Assembly (NCBI RefSeq): GCF_900115625.1 | Contig: NZ_FOXD01000002.1 | Span: 62,001 to 126,000, forward strand | Reading direction: 5' to 3' | Source: Salibacterium halotolerans | Lineage (GTDB): Bacteria; Bacillota; Bacilli; Bacillales; Marinococcaceae | Length of the DNA: 64,000 nucleotides | Part shown: positions 44,880 through 54,872 of the stretch, in pieces | How the letters are laid out: every line of letters starts with the position of its first letter | Position numbering within the stretch: the first letter of the stretch is position 1 | Notes under the pieces: model-generated | Seen by the model: only the letters and a program-made list of their open reading frames with translations | Told to the model about the DNA's origin: nothing | The model's database searches: none | Translations under genes and position numbers: made by a program

Positions 44880-45806
44880 ATGACAAGAAGGGAGGGGAGT
44901 GTTGTATATTATGTTGATCTGTTGTGGGGCATGAACGTTTGTATTCACCTGCTTCTCTTTTGGGGAACCGCAAAGTGGACAAGAAAGCCCATATCCACCA
45001 AAAGGTTGTGGATCGTATCTGCAGCAGGATCCTGCAGCGTTTTTACCGTGCTTACCCCTTTTGAGGAATGGTTGATGCACCCGGGATTTGCTCTGCTTCT
45101 TTCTATCATTTTAGTACCGGCAGCATTTGGCTTTCATTCGTTTACGCTGTTTCTTCAGCAGCTGTTCGTGTTTTATATGCTCAGTTTTTTAACCGCCGGC
45201 ATCATCACCGGTCTGCATATGATGGTGCTTTTCCAGGCTGGACAAGGCTCGTCGTGGACGCCGGGAACATCTCTGACCTACTGGTTTATGTTGACTGCGG
45301 TCATTGTTGCGGCTCTAACCATTTACATGATGCAGGCTGTAGGAAAGAAAAGAGAAACAAAAGTCGAAAAAACAACTACCGTCATCATGGAAATAGACGG
45401 ACAGCGGTGGGAGGCTTTTGCGTTGGTGGATACCGGGAACCAATTGAAAGATCCATTTTCCGGAACACCCGTCATGATAGTGGAACTGCCGCTGTTTTCA
45501 TCGTTTCTGCCGGAGCAGGAATACAACAGATGGAAAAGCATGATGGAAAGTGGAACACTCGGAAACCTGGAAGAGCTGAACATGTGGAAACAAAGATGGA
45601 AGCTGATTCCATACCGCTCCGCCGGCCAGGAAATGAAATGGATGTTTGCCCTGCGTCCGGATGGAATTTATCTGAAGGATAAGCATTATACGAAAGTCCC
45701 GCTGCTGGTGGGAATTGATCCATATCCGCTGTCCGGCACGAATGATTTCCAGATGATTATTCCGGCGGAAGTACTTCCGGAGTCCAATACATCACGGAGT
45801 GCTTAA
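44880..45806 (+). CDS. spoIIGA: SpoIIGA, pro-sigma-E processing protease
   Basis: About 308 residues if read from ATG 44880. Five membrane helices (N-terminal half) anchor a C-terminal aspartic-protease domain with the catalytic D-T-G in [16 protein letters not shown] (about 182-197). The enzyme, switched on by SpoIIR from the forespore, cleaves pro-sigma-E in the mother cell. The start is odd: the conserved N-terminus [10 protein letters not shown] lies just after a strong AAGGGAGGGG site (44888-44897), yet no ATG, GTG or TTG is in frame there. ATG 44880 has no ribosome site and is only ~14 bases from the predicted transcript start. It is co-transcribed with sigE. Confidence 0.9.
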   Translation: MTRREGSVVYYVDLLWGMNVCIHLLLFWGTAKWTRKPISTKRLWIVSAAGSCSVFTVLTPFEEWLMHPGFALLLSIILVPAAFGFHSFTLFLQQLFVFYMLSFLTAGIITGLHMMVLFQAGQGSSWTPGTSLTYWFMLTAVIVAALTIYMMQAVGKKRETKVEKTTTVIMEIDGQRWEAFALVDTGNQLKDPFSGTPVMIVELPLFSSFLPEQEYNRWKSMMESGTLGNLEELNMWKQRWKLIPYRSAGQEMKWMFALRPDGIYLKDKHYTKVPLLVGIDPYPLSGTNDFQMIIPAEVLPESNTSRSA

Positions 45807-45828
45807 TCTTGAGACAGGAGGTTTTTGC

Positions 45829-46542
45829 TTGAAGAAAGGAACCATCACTGTATTTTGGATGAAAATATTAAGAAAAGTGGGCTGGAAACCGGATGACCTT
45901 TATTATATTGGTGGCAGTGAAGCACTGCCCCCTCCCTTGTCCAAGGAAGAAGAAGCTCATTATATCAGCAGACTTCCCGAAAAGGACGAAGCAGCCCGTT
46001 CTGTGCTGATTGAGAGGAACCTTCGTCTTGTTGTCTATATTGCCAGAAAATTTGAGAATACAGGAATTAATATAGAAGACCTTATCAGCATCGGAACGAT
46101 CGGACTGATAAAAGCAGTGAACACATTTAATCCTGAAAAAAAGATTAAGCTGGCCACCTATGCTTCGCGCTGCATCGAAAACGAAATATTGATGCATCTG
46201 CGGCGGACTAATAAACTGCGTTCCGAGATATCATTTGATGAACCCCTCAATATCGACTGGGATGGAAACGAACTGCTGCTGTCGGACATTTTGGGAACGG
46301 ACGAAAATATTATTACAAAGGGCATAGAAGATAAGGTGGACCGGCGCCTTTTAAAAAAATCGCTTGAAATACTAAACCCGCGGGAAAAGCAGATAATGGA
46401 GATGCGCTTTGGACTTGCCGGAAACAAAGAGCAGACACAAAAAGACGTAGCGGACCTGCTCGGCATTTCCCAGTCCTATATTTCACGACTTGAAAAACGG
46501 ATCATTAAACGCCTCCGCAAAGAATTTAATAAGATGGTCTGA
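45829..46542 (+). CDS. sigE: RNA polymerase sigma-E precursor (pro-sigma-E)
   Basis: The 237-residue early mother-cell sigma factor. The amphipathic, basic pro-sequence (about residues 1-26: [20 protein letters not shown]) is removed by SpoIIGA near [16 protein letters not shown]. Regions 2 ([32 protein letters not shown]) and 4 ([20 protein letters not shown]) are intact and nearly identical to B. subtilis. The start is TTG 45829, 7 bases after AGGAGG. Confidence 0.97.
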   Translation: MKKGTITVFWMKILRKVGWKPDDLYYIGGSEALPPPLSKEEEAHYISRLPEKDEAARSVLIERNLRLVVYIARKFENTGINIEDLISIGTIGLIKAVNTFNPEKKIKLATYASRCIENEILMHLRRTNKLRSEISFDEPLNIDWDGNELLLSDILGTDENIITKGIEDKVDRRLLKKSLEILNPREKQIMEMRFGLAGNKEQTQKDVADLLGISQSYISRLEKRIIKRLRKEFNKMV

Positions 46543-46724
46543 ACCCGGTCAAACGGCTGTTGAAGCCTTTTTTCCGCCTGCGCTAAGAAAAATGAAAAAA
46601 GGAGCTGCCTCATACCCATCTGCATATTTTTCCCTCGTCAGGACATACTGAACATGAACAGACAAGATGAGTAAATGAAGCCGTCCGCGGTTCATTTCGA
46701 CATCCAGACCTGGGGGGGAAAACG
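46543..46724 (+). other. sigE to sigG spacer
   Basis: A weak terminator lies at 46554-46573 (GGCT/AGCC with a T6 run). The sigG promoter follows (46622-46650). Transcripts from spoIIG may also run through, as known in B. subtilis. Confidence 0.6.
46622..46650 (+). promoter_or_regulatory. Forespore (sigma-F/sigma-G) promoter of sigG
   Basis: GCATA (46622-46626), 17 bp, CATACTG (46644-46650), close to the sigma-G/sigma-F consensus. The predicted start is near 46657, 68 bases before the sigG start. Confidence 0.8.
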
Positions 46725-47510
46725 TTGGCACGCAGTAAAGTAGAAATATGTGGTGTAGATACATCCAAGCTTCCCGTTTTAAAAAACAAAGAAATGCGTG
46801 AGTTGTTCAGTCAAATGCAAAATGGAGATGAGGCGGCCCGGGAAGAATTGGTGAATGGAAATCTTCGTCTCGTATTAAGTGTCATTCAGCGTTTCAATAA
46901 CCGCGGAGAACATATGGATGACCTATTTCAGGTTGGCTGTATCGGTTTGATGAAATCGATTGATAATTTTGATCTCAGTCAGAATGTACGTTTTTCAACA
47001 TATGCGGTACCGATGATTATCGGGGAAGTACGCCGCTACCTCCGTGACAATAATCCGATACGCGTCTCAAGATCGCTGCGTGATACAGCATACAAAGCGC
47101 TGCAGATGCGGGATAAGCTTATGGAGGAAGAAAACCGTGAAAAAGAGCCGACTGTACAGGAGATGGCGCAAAAACTGGATATGCCGAAAGAAGATGTCGT
47201 GTTTGCGCTCGATGCGATTCAGGATCCTGTATCGTTATTTGAGCCGATTTACAACGACGGAGGGGATCCGATTTATGTCATGGATCAGCTCAGCGATGAT
47301 AAGGAACAGGATCATAAGTGGACGGACCATCTGGCGCTGCAGGAAGCCATGGTTCAATTAAACGGGCGGGAAAAAATGATATTGGATATGCGCTTTTTCC
47401 AGGGCAAGACACAGATGGAAGTGGCGGATGAAATCGGCATATCCCAGGCACAGGTCTCACGTCTCGAGAAAGGAGCCATATCACAGATGACCCGCTTTTC
47501 AAATATGTGA
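46725..47510 (+). CDS. sigG: RNA polymerase sigma-G factor
   Basis: The 261-residue late forespore sigma factor begins ARSKVEICGVDTSKLPVLKN (after the start residue), the N-terminal signature of sigma-G. Region 2 (NLRLVLSVIQRFNNRGEHMD, VGCIGLMKSIDNFD), region 3 and region 4 (KTQMEVADEIGISQAQVSRLE) are complete. It directs germination and DNA-protection genes after engulfment. The start is TTG 46725 behind a G-rich site (TGGGGGGGAAAA), which may limit translation. Confidence 0.96.
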   Translation: MARSKVEICGVDTSKLPVLKNKEMRELFSQMQNGDEAAREELVNGNLRLVLSVIQRFNNRGEHMDDLFQVGCIGLMKSIDNFDLSQNVRFSTYAVPMIIGEVRRYLRDNNPIRVSRSLRDTAYKALQMRDKLMEEENREKEPTVQEMAQKLDMPKEDVVFALDAIQDPVSLFEPIYNDGGDPIYVMDQLSDDKEQDHKWTDHLALQEAMVQLNGREKMILDMRFFQGKTQMEVADEIGISQAQVSRLEKGAISQMTRFSNM

Positions 47511-47526
47511 CAGTAAAAAAAACGCT

Positions 47527-47557
47527 GCCTTCGTCAAAAAAAGACGAAGGCTTTTTT
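47527..47557 (+). terminator. Terminator after sigG
   Basis: Perfect 9-bp stem 47527-47535 with 47543-47551 and a T6 run. Confidence 0.95.
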
Positions 47558-47565
47558 GTCGGAAT

Positions 47566-47596
47566 GAATATGAAGGCGGGGATGTCTGCATACAAT
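47566..47596 (+). promoter_or_regulatory. Sigma-E promoter of ylmC
   Basis: GAATATGA (47566-47573), 15 bp, CATACAAT (47589-47596). The -10 is an exact sigma-E consensus and the spacing is right. The predicted start is near 47603. Confidence 0.8.
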
Positions 47597-47681
47597 GAGT
47601 TACACGCTGTTCTGCTGTGCGCTGAATGATAGAATGGCGTACTGACGACGGAACGAACCTGAACGTAAAGGGGATCAATGG

Positions 47682-47927
47682 ATGCGTATATCGGAACTGC
47701 AGGCGAAAGACATTGTCAATATGCACACCGGAAAGCGTCTCGGACATGTGGGCGACGTTGATATCAATGTGGAGACCGGACATATTGAAGCGGTGATTGT
47801 GGGAGGATCTGCTAAAATGATGGCTCTGTTTCATAAAGAAGACGACTTTACTATCCCTTGGACCCATATTGTGAAAATAGGGTCGGATGTCATTCTCGTT
47901 AATTTGTACGAACCGGACCCGGACTAA
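47682..47927 (+). CDS. ylmC: YlmC/YmxH-family sporulation protein
   Basis: An 81-residue PRC-barrel protein: MRISELQAKDIVNMHTGKRL, then GHVGDVDINVETGHIEAVIV and FTIPWTHIVKIGSDVILV. This is the YlmC/YmxH family of sporulating Firmicutes, of unknown biochemical role. A sigma-E promoter lies 86 bases upstream, supporting mother-cell expression. AAAGGGGATC precedes the start; ATG 47678 just upstream is out of frame. Confidence 0.9.
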   Translation: MRISELQAKDIVNMHTGKRLGHVGDVDINVETGHIEAVIVGGSAKMMALFHKEDDFTIPWTHIVKIGSDVILVNLYEPDPD

Positions 47928-48028
47928 CCCTGCTGGAACGGAAAAATAAGCTTTTCTATTGCAAACGCGGGAAATATGTTAAAATGAGTATAAAGAAAAC
48001 GACATCCTTCAAAAAAGGAAGAGATTGG

Positions 48029-48844
48029 ATGGGAAAAGAACCGTTCTACCGCTTTGACGACCGGCACTGGCTGCTGAAGTCAGATATCCTGCCAAAAGAC
48101 GTTAAAGCAGGCATCACATCCCGCTCCGGCGGCGTGAGCAAAAGCCCGTATGATACTCTGAACATGGCTTTCCATGTTGGAGATGATCCGCAGGCTGTTC
48201 TGGAAAACAGACGTCTCATGGCGGAATCTGTTGGATTTGGGATGGAAAACTGGGTGGCAGCCGAGCAGGTTCATCAGGCGGATATATTAAAGGTTGAACA
48301 CCGGCACCGCGGCATGGGAGCCTGGGACAGGGAACACAGCGCCGGGGATTATGACGGATTGTATACCCGGGAAGAGGGCATTTTACTTGTCAGCCTTTAC
48401 GCAGACTGCGTTCCGCTGCTTTTTTCCGCTCCCCGGCATGCCTGTATCGGATCCGCGCACGCAGGGTGGAGAGGTACGAGCATGAATATCGCCGGAAAGT
48501 TCGTCTCCATCTGGCACAAGGAGGAGAATATTCCTCCGGAAGACGTGTATGCTGTCATTGGTCCGGCGGTATCACAGACCGTATATGAAGTGGATGATAC
48601 GGTCATCGAAGCCATGAAGAACGTGCTCCCCGAAGATGAATACGCTCCGTGGGAGGTCTCCGTTTCCGGAGGGTGGCTGCTTTCTGTGAAGGAAATGAAC
48701 CGTCTGCTTCTGAAGCAGGCAGGAGTGCCGCAGGAACAGATTTTCATGAGCTCGCACTGCACGTATCTTGATGAGGATAACTTTTTTTCCCACCGCCGGG
48801 ACGGCAGTGCTTCCGGAAGGATGGCTGCTTTTATCGGACAGTAA
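48029..48844 (+). CDS. pgeF: Multicopper-like YlmD/PgeF protein (purine nucleoside phosphorylase type)
   Basis: The 271-residue protein of the YfiH/YlmD family has the metal-site residues in EQVHQADI, VSLYADCVPLLF and SAHAGWRGTS, and FMSSHCTYLDEDNFFSHRRDG near the end (read as two fragments). Members show purine nucleoside phosphorylase or laccase-like activity and, in E. coli, edit peptidoglycan precursors. The location beside wall and division genes fits either. ATG 48029 follows AAGGAAGAG; the longer frame has no site. A likely partner of ylmE. Confidence 0.9.
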   Translation: MGKEPFYRFDDRHWLLKSDILPKDVKAGITSRSGGVSKSPYDTLNMAFHVGDDPQAVLENRRLMAESVGFGMENWVAAEQVHQADILKVEHRHRGMGAWDREHSAGDYDGLYTREEGILLVSLYADCVPLLFSAPRHACIGSAHAGWRGTSMNIAGKFVSIWHKEENIPPEDVYAVIGPAVSQTVYEVDDTVIEAMKNVLPEDEYAPWEVSVSGGWLLSVKEMNRLLLKQAGVPQEQIFMSSHCTYLDEDNFFSHRRDGSASGRMAAFIGQ

Positions 48845-48876
48845 AAAAGCAGGATACGGAAAGGAGAGCGCGGCCC

Positions 48877-49560
48877 TTGGATGTGAAAGAAAATCTCTCC
48901 CGGATTGAACAGGAGATACAGACCGCCTGCACCCGCTCGGGAAGAGACCGTTCAGAAATACATATCATTGCCGTAACAAAATATGTTACGGCAGATAGAG
49001 CATTGGAAGCTATTGATGCAGGGATCCGGCATATCGGCGAAAATCGTCTGGAAGGAGCTCTTGAAAAATGGGAAGCCTGCGCTGGACAGGCATCGCTCCA
49101 TTTTGTCGGATCACTGCAGACGAGAAAAGTAAAAGACATTGTAGATAAATATGACTATTTTCATTCGCTGGACAGGTTGTCTCTTGCGCGTGAATTTCAG
49201 AAAAGAAGTCCGGAGAATCACGTCGTTCCATGTATGGTGCAGGTGAATGCTTCCGGAGAAGACAGTAAGGCCGGAATCGCTCCGGAAGAACTTCCGGACT
49301 TTATCGAAGAGCTGAAAAACTATCCCGCTGTCCAGGTCGCAGGTTTAATGACCATGGCGCCCTTTGATGAAAATTCGGAGAAAACAAGGCCTGTTTTCCG
49401 GAAACTGCGGGAGCTTCGCAGTGATGTCCAGAAGCAACAGGCGCCGCATGCCCCCTGTCCTCATCTATCTATGGGAATGTCCAATGATTTTGCGGTCGCC
49501 GTCGAAGAAGGAGCTACTTTTGTGCGCATTGGTACAGATCTGGTCGGAAACAGGAAGTGA
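48877..49560 (+). CDS. ylmE: YlmE/YggS-family PLP homeostasis protein
   Basis: The 227-residue alanine-racemase-fold protein holds pyridoxal phosphate on the lysine of [13 protein letters not shown] (about residue 33). [35 protein letters not shown] and [18 protein letters not shown] are family motifs. It regulates PLP supply and amino-acid balance and is widely linked to sepF. The start is TTG 48877, 8 bases after AAAGGAGAG. Confidence 0.94.
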   Translation: MDVKENLSRIEQEIQTACTRSGRDRSEIHIIAVTKYVTADRALEAIDAGIRHIGENRLEGALEKWEACAGQASLHFVGSLQTRKVKDIVDKYDYFHSLDRLSLAREFQKRSPENHVVPCMVQVNASGEDSKAGIAPEELPDFIEELKNYPAVQVAGLMTMAPFDENSEKTRPVFRKLRELRSDVQKQQAPHAPCPHLSMGMSNDFAVAVEEGATFVRIGTDLVGNRK

Positions 49561-49592
49561 AAAAACCGGAGGACCATCAAGGAGGAGAGCCG

Positions 49593-50009
49593 ATGAGCTT
49601 CAAGTCCAAATTTAAACGATTTTTCGAACTCGAAGACGACGTCGTGGAAGAAGAGGTGGAACGTCCGGCCGAAAAGGAGCGGACGGCACCCGGAAAAGAA
49701 GAAAAAGGCGGCAATGTTGTGAGTCTGCAGAGTGTGCAGCAGTCTTCCAAAGTAATCCTGATGGAGCCGCGCGAGTACGATGAGGCTCAGGAAATCGCCG
49801 ATCACATCAAGAACCGGAAATCGGTCATCATTAATCTGCAGCGGGTGGACGCCCAGCAGGCCAGAAGAATCGTTGATTTTTTGAGCGGAACTGTTTATGC
49901 TGTAGGCGGAGAGATTCAGAAAATCGGCCCCGGCAATTTCTTGTGCACGCCGGATAACGTCGATGTTTCCGGTGATATTTCCGAGATTTTATATCCGCAG
50001 GATCAGTAA
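49593..50009 (+). CDS. sepF: Cell division protein SepF
   Basis: The 138-residue protein has an N-terminal amphipathic membrane-binding helix ([12 protein letters not shown]), an acidic linker, and the SepF domain (about 52-135): [40 protein letters not shown] and [19 protein letters not shown]. It forms rings that bundle FtsZ and anchors it to the membrane. ATG 49593 follows AAGGAGGAG; the upstream part of the frame has no site. Confidence 0.95.
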   Translation: MSFKSKFKRFFELEDDVVEEEVERPAEKERTAPGKEEKGGNVVSLQSVQQSSKVILMEPREYDEAQEIADHIKNRKSVIINLQRVDAQQARRIVDFLSGTVYAVGGEIQKIGPGNFLCTPDNVDVSGDISEILYPQDQ

Positions 50010-50032
50010 ACAAATAAAGGAGAATGCCTTTT

Positions 50033-50287
50033 ATGCAACTCATAGGAAGCCTGCTGCAGTCAGCAATGCAGATTTACTCATATGTTATCATCATTTATAT
50101 CTTGATGTCCTGGTTCCCCAATGCCCGGGAATCATCTTTCGGACAGGTACTGGGTGCTGTTGTGGAACCTTATCTGGAACCGTTCCGGCGCATTATACCT
50201 CCCCTCGGTATGATTGATATTTCACCGATTGTAGCTATAGTAGCCCTGCATTTTGCAACGTACGGTGTAGGAGCACTGTTTTTTTAG
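50033..50287 (+). CDS. ylmG: YggT-family membrane protein YlmG
   Basis: An 84-residue protein with two membrane helices around a PFRRIIPPLGMIDISPIVA loop, the YggT signature (PxRRxIP...G.D.SP). It is conserved beside sepF and affects division or membrane-protein placement in several bacteria. ATG 50033 is preferred, 9 bases after AGGAGA; ATG 50024 abuts the site. Confidence 0.92.
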   Translation: MQLIGSLLQSAMQIYSYVIIIYILMSWFPNARESSFGQVLGAVVEPYLEPFRRIIPPLGMIDISPIVAIVALHFATYGVGALFF

Positions 50288-51073
50288 ATGATGCCGGTAC
50301 TTGAACATTTCCGCAAAGAGGAACATCCTTTTGTAGAGCAGGCACTGGAGTGGAAAGATGCGGTTGAAACGCTGCATGAGCGCAGGCTGACAGGTTTTTT
50401 AAACCCGAGGGAACAGGATATTTTGGCCTCGATCGTCGGAAGAGACGAGGTTGTTTATCTTTCTTTCTGGGGAGGACAGGAGTATTGTGAGCGGAAGAGG
50501 GCACTCCTTTATCCGTTTTATGAAGAAATCACCGAAGCCGATTTTGACATTCATCTGTTTCAAATCACCTATCCGGCGAAATTTGTATCCCTTTCCCACC
50601 CCGATGTTCTGGGATCACTGACAGGACTGGGCCTGAAACGGGAAAAATACGGTGATATCGTAAAGGGTGACGGTATATTTCATTTCACGGCTGCCGGTGA
50701 TGTTTCCCTGTATATTGAAATGAACCTTGAGCAGGTGGGAAAAGCTTCGGTACGAACCGAACTTTTGCCCCTTTCGGAGATGCTGCCGCTTGAAGAGCAC
50801 TGGGAGGAAGTACATACGACCGTGTCTTCGCTGCGTCTGGATGTCATGATTGCAAACATGTATCAGCTTTCACGCAGTAAAGCACTGCCTTTCATCGAAA
50901 AAGGAAGGGTGAAAGTCAACTGGAGAACGGAGGATAAACCTTCTTTTCCGCTCGAGCCTGGTGATTACATATCGGTACGGGGAAAAGGAAGAAGAAAATT
51001 CATTGACTCAGACGGAGAGACAAAAAAACAGCGGATCCGGATAACGTACGGAACGAAAACGGATCACAAATAG
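50288..51073 (+). CDS. ylmH: S4-domain RNA-binding protein YlmH
   Basis: The 261-residue protein has an N-terminal YlmH-type RNA-binding domain (HFRKEEHPFVEQALEW, FLNPREQDIL) and a C-terminal S4 domain (about 180-245: SSLRLDVMIANMYQLSRSKA and KGRVKVNWRTEDKPSF). B. subtilis YlmH (RqcP2) can act with RqcH in the quality control of stalled ribosomes. The ATG follows the ylmG stop immediately; either of two adjacent ATGs may be used. Confidence 0.92.
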   Translation: MMPVLEHFRKEEHPFVEQALEWKDAVETLHERRLTGFLNPREQDILASIVGRDEVVYLSFWGGQEYCERKRALLYPFYEEITEADFDIHLFQITYPAKFVSLSHPDVLGSLTGLGLKREKYGDIVKGDGIFHFTAAGDVSLYIEMNLEQVGKASVRTELLPLSEMLPLEEHWEEVHTTVSSLRLDVMIANMYQLSRSKALPFIEKGRVKVNWRTEDKPSFPLEPGDYISVRGKGRRKFIDSDGETKKQRIRITYGTKTDHK

Positions 51074-51160
51074 ACATAAAGCAGGAAAAAAGCAAAGGAT
51101 GTCGAACGTTATAACACAGGAAGATTTAATCATCAGAAGGATAGTAGGAGGTGCGGTGGT

Positions 51161-51682
51161 TTGCCATTAACGCCACTTGATATTCATAATAAAGAATTTA
51201 CAAGAGGATTCCGGGGATATGATGAAGATGAAGTAAATGAGTTTCTCGATCAGGTTATCAAAGATTATGAAAGTGTCATGCAGGAAAAAAATGAGCTGTT
51301 TACAAAAGTGAATGAGCTCGAAGAAAGACTGGAGCATTTCTCCAATATCGAAGAAACGCTGAACAAGTCGATCCTGGTGGCACAGGAGTCCGCAGAAGAA
51401 GTGAAGCGCAACGCCCAGAAAGAATCGCAGCTCATTATCAAGGAAGCGGAAAAAAATGCCGACCGTATCATTAACGATGCACTGAACAAGTCGAGAAAGA
51501 TTGAGCTGGAAATTGAAGAACTGAAAAAACAGGCATCGGTGTACCGCACCCGTTTCAAAATGCTCATTGAAGCACAGCTTGAGATGCTTCACAATGAAGA
51601 CTGGGATGAGGTAGTGGATACCGAAAACGAAGAAGAAAGCCGGGAAAGTGTATATTCCGGGGAGTCCAGACAGGTTGACTGA
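51161..51682 (+). CDS. divIVA: Cell-pole and septum protein DivIVA
   Basis: The 173-residue coiled-coil protein begins LTPLDIHNKEFTRGFRGYDE, the conserved lipid-binding N-domain with its Phe and Arg loop, followed by long coiled coils (about 35-60 and 70-150) and an acidic tail. It senses negative membrane curvature, recruits MinJ/MinCD and places division and pole proteins. The start is TTG 51161, 9 bases after AGGAGG. Confidence 0.96.
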   Translation: MPLTPLDIHNKEFTRGFRGYDEDEVNEFLDQVIKDYESVMQEKNELFTKVNELEERLEHFSNIEETLNKSILVAQESAEEVKRNAQKESQLIIKEAEKNADRIINDALNKSRKIELEIEELKKQASVYRTRFKMLIEAQLEMLHNEDWDEVVDTENEEESRESVYSGESRQVD

Positions 51683-51704
51683 CAGATCTCATCTGTTCTA
51701 TACT
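51675..51704 (+). promoter_or_regulatory. Promoter of the ileS T-box leader
   Basis: TTGACT (51675-51680), 18 bp, TATACT (51699-51704). The -35 lies over the divIVA stop. A small palindrome (ACAGAT-CTC-ATCTGT) lies within the spacer. Confidence 0.75.
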
Positions 51705-51710
51705 TTTTAC

Positions 51711-51977
51711 AATAAACGAATAGTCATCTGAACGAAGAAAGGGACGAGCCTGATGGCAGGACCCGCTTATGTCAGCGAACTGTGGATGGTGGAAGCACAG
51801 AAGCGGATTCATCATGGACATCACCCTGGAGTTCCCGCGCCGAATGTTGGAGGCGTGAGGCGGTTTGCGGCCGTTATACCGAATCAAGAGGATGATAGAT
51901 ACGAATCTGTCATACAATCAGGGTGGTACCGCGAGGCCTTCTCGTCCCTTTACAGGGATGGGAAGGTTATTTTTTTA
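51711..51977 (+). promoter_or_regulatory. T-box riboswitch, isoleucine specific, controlling ileS
   Basis: AGGGTGGTACCGCG (51920-51933) is the T-box core. The terminator stem is 51937-51949 with 51954-51966, followed by T-run 51971-51977. The likely specifier is ATC (51820-51822), placed before ACCCTGGAG at the same distance as in the proline leader. Uncharged tRNA-Ile should promote readthrough. Confidence 0.94.
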
Positions 51978-52062
51978 CCCCGTGTCATCAGAAAAAAACG
52001 TCACACCACCGCATAAACATGATTGTTTTTGGCAGCAGGATAATATAACAGGAGGATGAATG

Positions 52063-54843
52063 ATGGGCTACAAAGAAACATTGTTAATGCCGAAGACGAA
52101 ATTTCCGATGAAAGGAAATCTTCCCAATAAAGAGCCGGAGCGGCAAAGGCAGTGGGAAGAGGAAAACATGTATGAAAAAGTGCAGGAACGCACAAAAGGA
52201 CGTCCGCTTTTCGTCCTTCATGACGGGCCTCCTTATGCCAATGGTGATATCCATATGGGCCACGCCCTGAACAAAATTCTAAAAGATATCATCGTACGCT
52301 ACAAGTCGATGAACGGGTATCATGCCCCTTATGTGCCAGGGTGGGATACGCACGGTCTTCCCATTGAAACGGCACTGACGAAAAACAAAAAAGTGGACCG
52401 TAAAAAGATGTCGACCGCTGAATTCCGCAAAGCCTGTGAAGATTATGCGCTGGATCAACTCGACCGGCAGCGCAGCCAATTTAAACGCCTTGGTGTGCGC
52501 GGTGATTGGGATAATCCTTACATCACCCTGAACAAAGAGTACGAAGCCCGTCAGATTCAGGTGTTCGGAGAGATGGCCAAGCGGGGTTACATTTATAAAG
52601 GACAAAAACCGGTATTCTGGTCTCCCTCTTCGGAATCGGCGCTGGCCGAAGCGGAAATCGAATACCATGATAAAAAATCACCATCTATTTATACGGCATT
52701 TGATGTGAAAGACGGCGGCCGGGTGCTGGATGGAGATGAACAGTTTATCATCTGGACGACCACGCCGTGGACCATCCCGGCCAATCTGGCCATTGCTGTA
52801 CATCCGGATCTGGAATATGCCGTCGTACAGGTGAATGAAGCAAAGTATGTCGTTGCCCGTGACCTCGTGGAAAACCTGGAAACGGAACTTGAATGGGAAA
52901 ACCCGCAGGTTCTGAAAGTGGTACAAGGTAAAGAACTGGAGCATCTGACAGCCACTCATCCGATTTACGGCCGTGATTCCATCGTTATCCTTGGGGACCA
53001 TGTATCGCTTGATGCCGGGACCGGCTGTGTTCATACTGCGCCCGGCCACGGCGAGGATGACTACAGAATTGCGCAGCATTACGGGCTTGAAACACTCTGT
53101 CCTGTCGATGATAAAGGGTATTTCACGAGTGAAGCACCCGGGTTTGAAGGGGAATTTTATGACCATGCCAACAAACCTATCTCAGAGAAACTGGATGAAG
53201 TTGGTTCGCTCATAAAACTTGCATTTATCACGCACTCGTATCCCCATGACTGGCGTACAAAAAAACCAGTCATTTTCCGGGCAACAGCCCAGTGGTTCGC
53301 ATCGATTGAAGATGTGCGCAGCGACCTTCTCGAAGCGGTGCGCGGCGTAACGTGGCTGCCTGAATGGGGAGAAACCCGGCTGCATAACATGGTCCGCGAC
53401 AGAGGAGATTGGTGCATTTCCAGGCAGCGCGCGTGGGGCGTGCCGATTCCGGTCTTTTACGAAGAAGACGGCACCGAAATTGTCACCGATGAGACCATTC
53501 AGCACGTCTCCCGGCTGTTCCGTGAACACGGGTCGAATATTTGGTTTGAGTGGGAAACGAATGATCTTCTGCCGGAAGGCTATACGTCGGACAAGAGTCC
53601 AAACGGCGGGTTTACAAGAGAAATGGATATTATGGACGTCTGGTTTGACAGCGGGTCGTCCCATGAAGCGGTTCTTGAAGAACGAGAGGAATTGAGACGT
53701 CCTGCTGATGTGTACCTGGAAGGATCCGACCAGTACAGAGGCTGGTTCAACTCATCACTGACAACGAGTGTTGCGACAAACGGGTCCTCTCCCTACGACA
53801 TGATCATCAGCCACGGATTCGCTTTGGACGGCCACGCCCGGAAAATGAGCAAATCGCTCGGCAACGTAATGGTGCCAAACGATATCATGAAGCAGCTCGG
53901 AGCTGATATTCTGCGGATGTGGACGGCTTCTGTCGACTATCAGGCAGATGTGCGGATCTCCAATGAAATACTGAAACAGGTCGCCGAAGTGTACAGAAAA
54001 ATGAGAAACACCTTCCGCTTTCTTCTCGGTAACCTTCAGGATTTTGATCCAGATGTGAACCGTGTGCCTGAAGAAGAGTTGTCTGAACTGGACCGTTATA
54101 TGAAACTCCGCCTGAATGACCTGACGGCAAAAGCGAAACGGGGTTACGATCAATATGAATTTGCGCACGTGTACCATGCGCTGCACAATTTCTGTACGAT
54201 TGACTTAAGTTCTTTCTACATGGACATTGCCAAAGACACTTTGTATATTCTGCCGGAAAACGACCCGTCCAGACGCGCGTTCCAGACAGTTATGTATGAC
54301 ACCCTGATTGCTCTTGTCCAGTTGTCATCACCAATTATGCCGCATACGGCGGATGAAGTATGGGAATATATCCCGGGTGTAGAGGCATCATCGCCGCAGC
54401 TGACGGATATGCCGAATCCTGTCCAAAAAGAAGAAAACGAAGCGCTTCGCCGCAAGTGGGATACTCTTATGGAAATCCGTGATGAAGTATTAAAGGCGCT
54501 TGAAGAGGCCAGAAACAATAAGGACATCGGAAAGTCACTGACAGCCGCTGTTACTATTCACGCCGATGAAAATGTGCAACCGTTCCTTGATGGAGAAAAT
54601 CTAGAACAGCTGTTTATCGTGTCCAAAGCTGAACTTGGAGTGGCAAAAGAGAAAGCCCCTGAGGCAGCGGAACATTTCGAATACACTTCTGTGCAGGTAT
54701 ATCCGGCCGAAGGTGAGACGTGTGAACGCTGCTGGACGGTTCGCACCGATGTCGGCAGTGATCCAAAACATCCGGGCCTCTGCAGCAAATGTGCTGATAT
54801 TGTAAGCAATCATTACAGTCACGTGAATACAGCCGATGAATAA
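52063..54843 (+). CDS. ileS: Isoleucyl-tRNA synthetase
   Basis: The 926-residue class Ia synthetase has the HIGH-type motif in [16 protein letters not shown] (about 56-71), the editing domain, KMSKSLGNV (about 595-603) and a C-terminal zinc site (CERCW and CSKC). [13 protein letters not shown]-like residues are in the editing part. ATG 52063 is preferred over 52060 on spacing from GGAGG (7 versus 4 bases). The length is that of the bacterial mupirocin-sensitive class. Confidence 0.97.
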   Translation: MGYKETLLMPKTKFPMKGNLPNKEPERQRQWEEENMYEKVQERTKGRPLFVLHDGPPYANGDIHMGHALNKILKDIIVRYKSMNGYHAPYVPGWDTHGLPIETALTKNKKVDRKKMSTAEFRKACEDYALDQLDRQRSQFKRLGVRGDWDNPYITLNKEYEARQIQVFGEMAKRGYIYKGQKPVFWSPSSESALAEAEIEYHDKKSPSIYTAFDVKDGGRVLDGDEQFIIWTTTPWTIPANLAIAVHPDLEYAVVQVNEAKYVVARDLVENLETELEWENPQVLKVVQGKELEHLTATHPIYGRDSIVILGDHVSLDAGTGCVHTAPGHGEDDYRIAQHYGLETLCPVDDKGYFTSEAPGFEGEFYDHANKPISEKLDEVGSLIKLAFITHSYPHDWRTKKPVIFRATAQWFASIEDVRSDLLEAVRGVTWLPEWGETRLHNMVRDRGDWCISRQRAWGVPIPVFYEEDGTEIVTDETIQHVSRLFREHGSNIWFEWETNDLLPEGYTSDKSPNGGFTREMDIMDVWFDSGSSHEAVLEEREELRRPADVYLEGSDQYRGWFNSSLTTSVATNGSSPYDMIISHGFALDGHARKMSKSLGNVMVPNDIMKQLGADILRMWTASVDYQADVRISNEILKQVAEVYRKMRNTFRFLLGNLQDFDPDVNRVPEEELSELDRYMKLRLNDLTAKAKRGYDQYEFAHVYHALHNFCTIDLSSFYMDIAKDTLYILPENDPSRRAFQTVMYDTLIALVQLSSPIMPHTADEVWEYIPGVEASSPQLTDMPNPVQKEENEALRRKWDTLMEIRDEVLKALEEARNNKDIGKSLTAAVTIHADENVQPFLDGENLEQLFIVSKAELGVAKEKAPEAAEHFEYTSVQVYPAEGETCERCWTVRTDVGSDPKHPGLCSKCADIVSNHYSHVNTADE

Positions 54844-54872
54844 AACGGTCCTTCGGGGCTTAGGAAAAGCAG

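Noticed and set aside
51753-52016. Open frame of 87 codons between divIVA and ileS
   Set aside because: It reads through the isoleucine T-box and its terminator.
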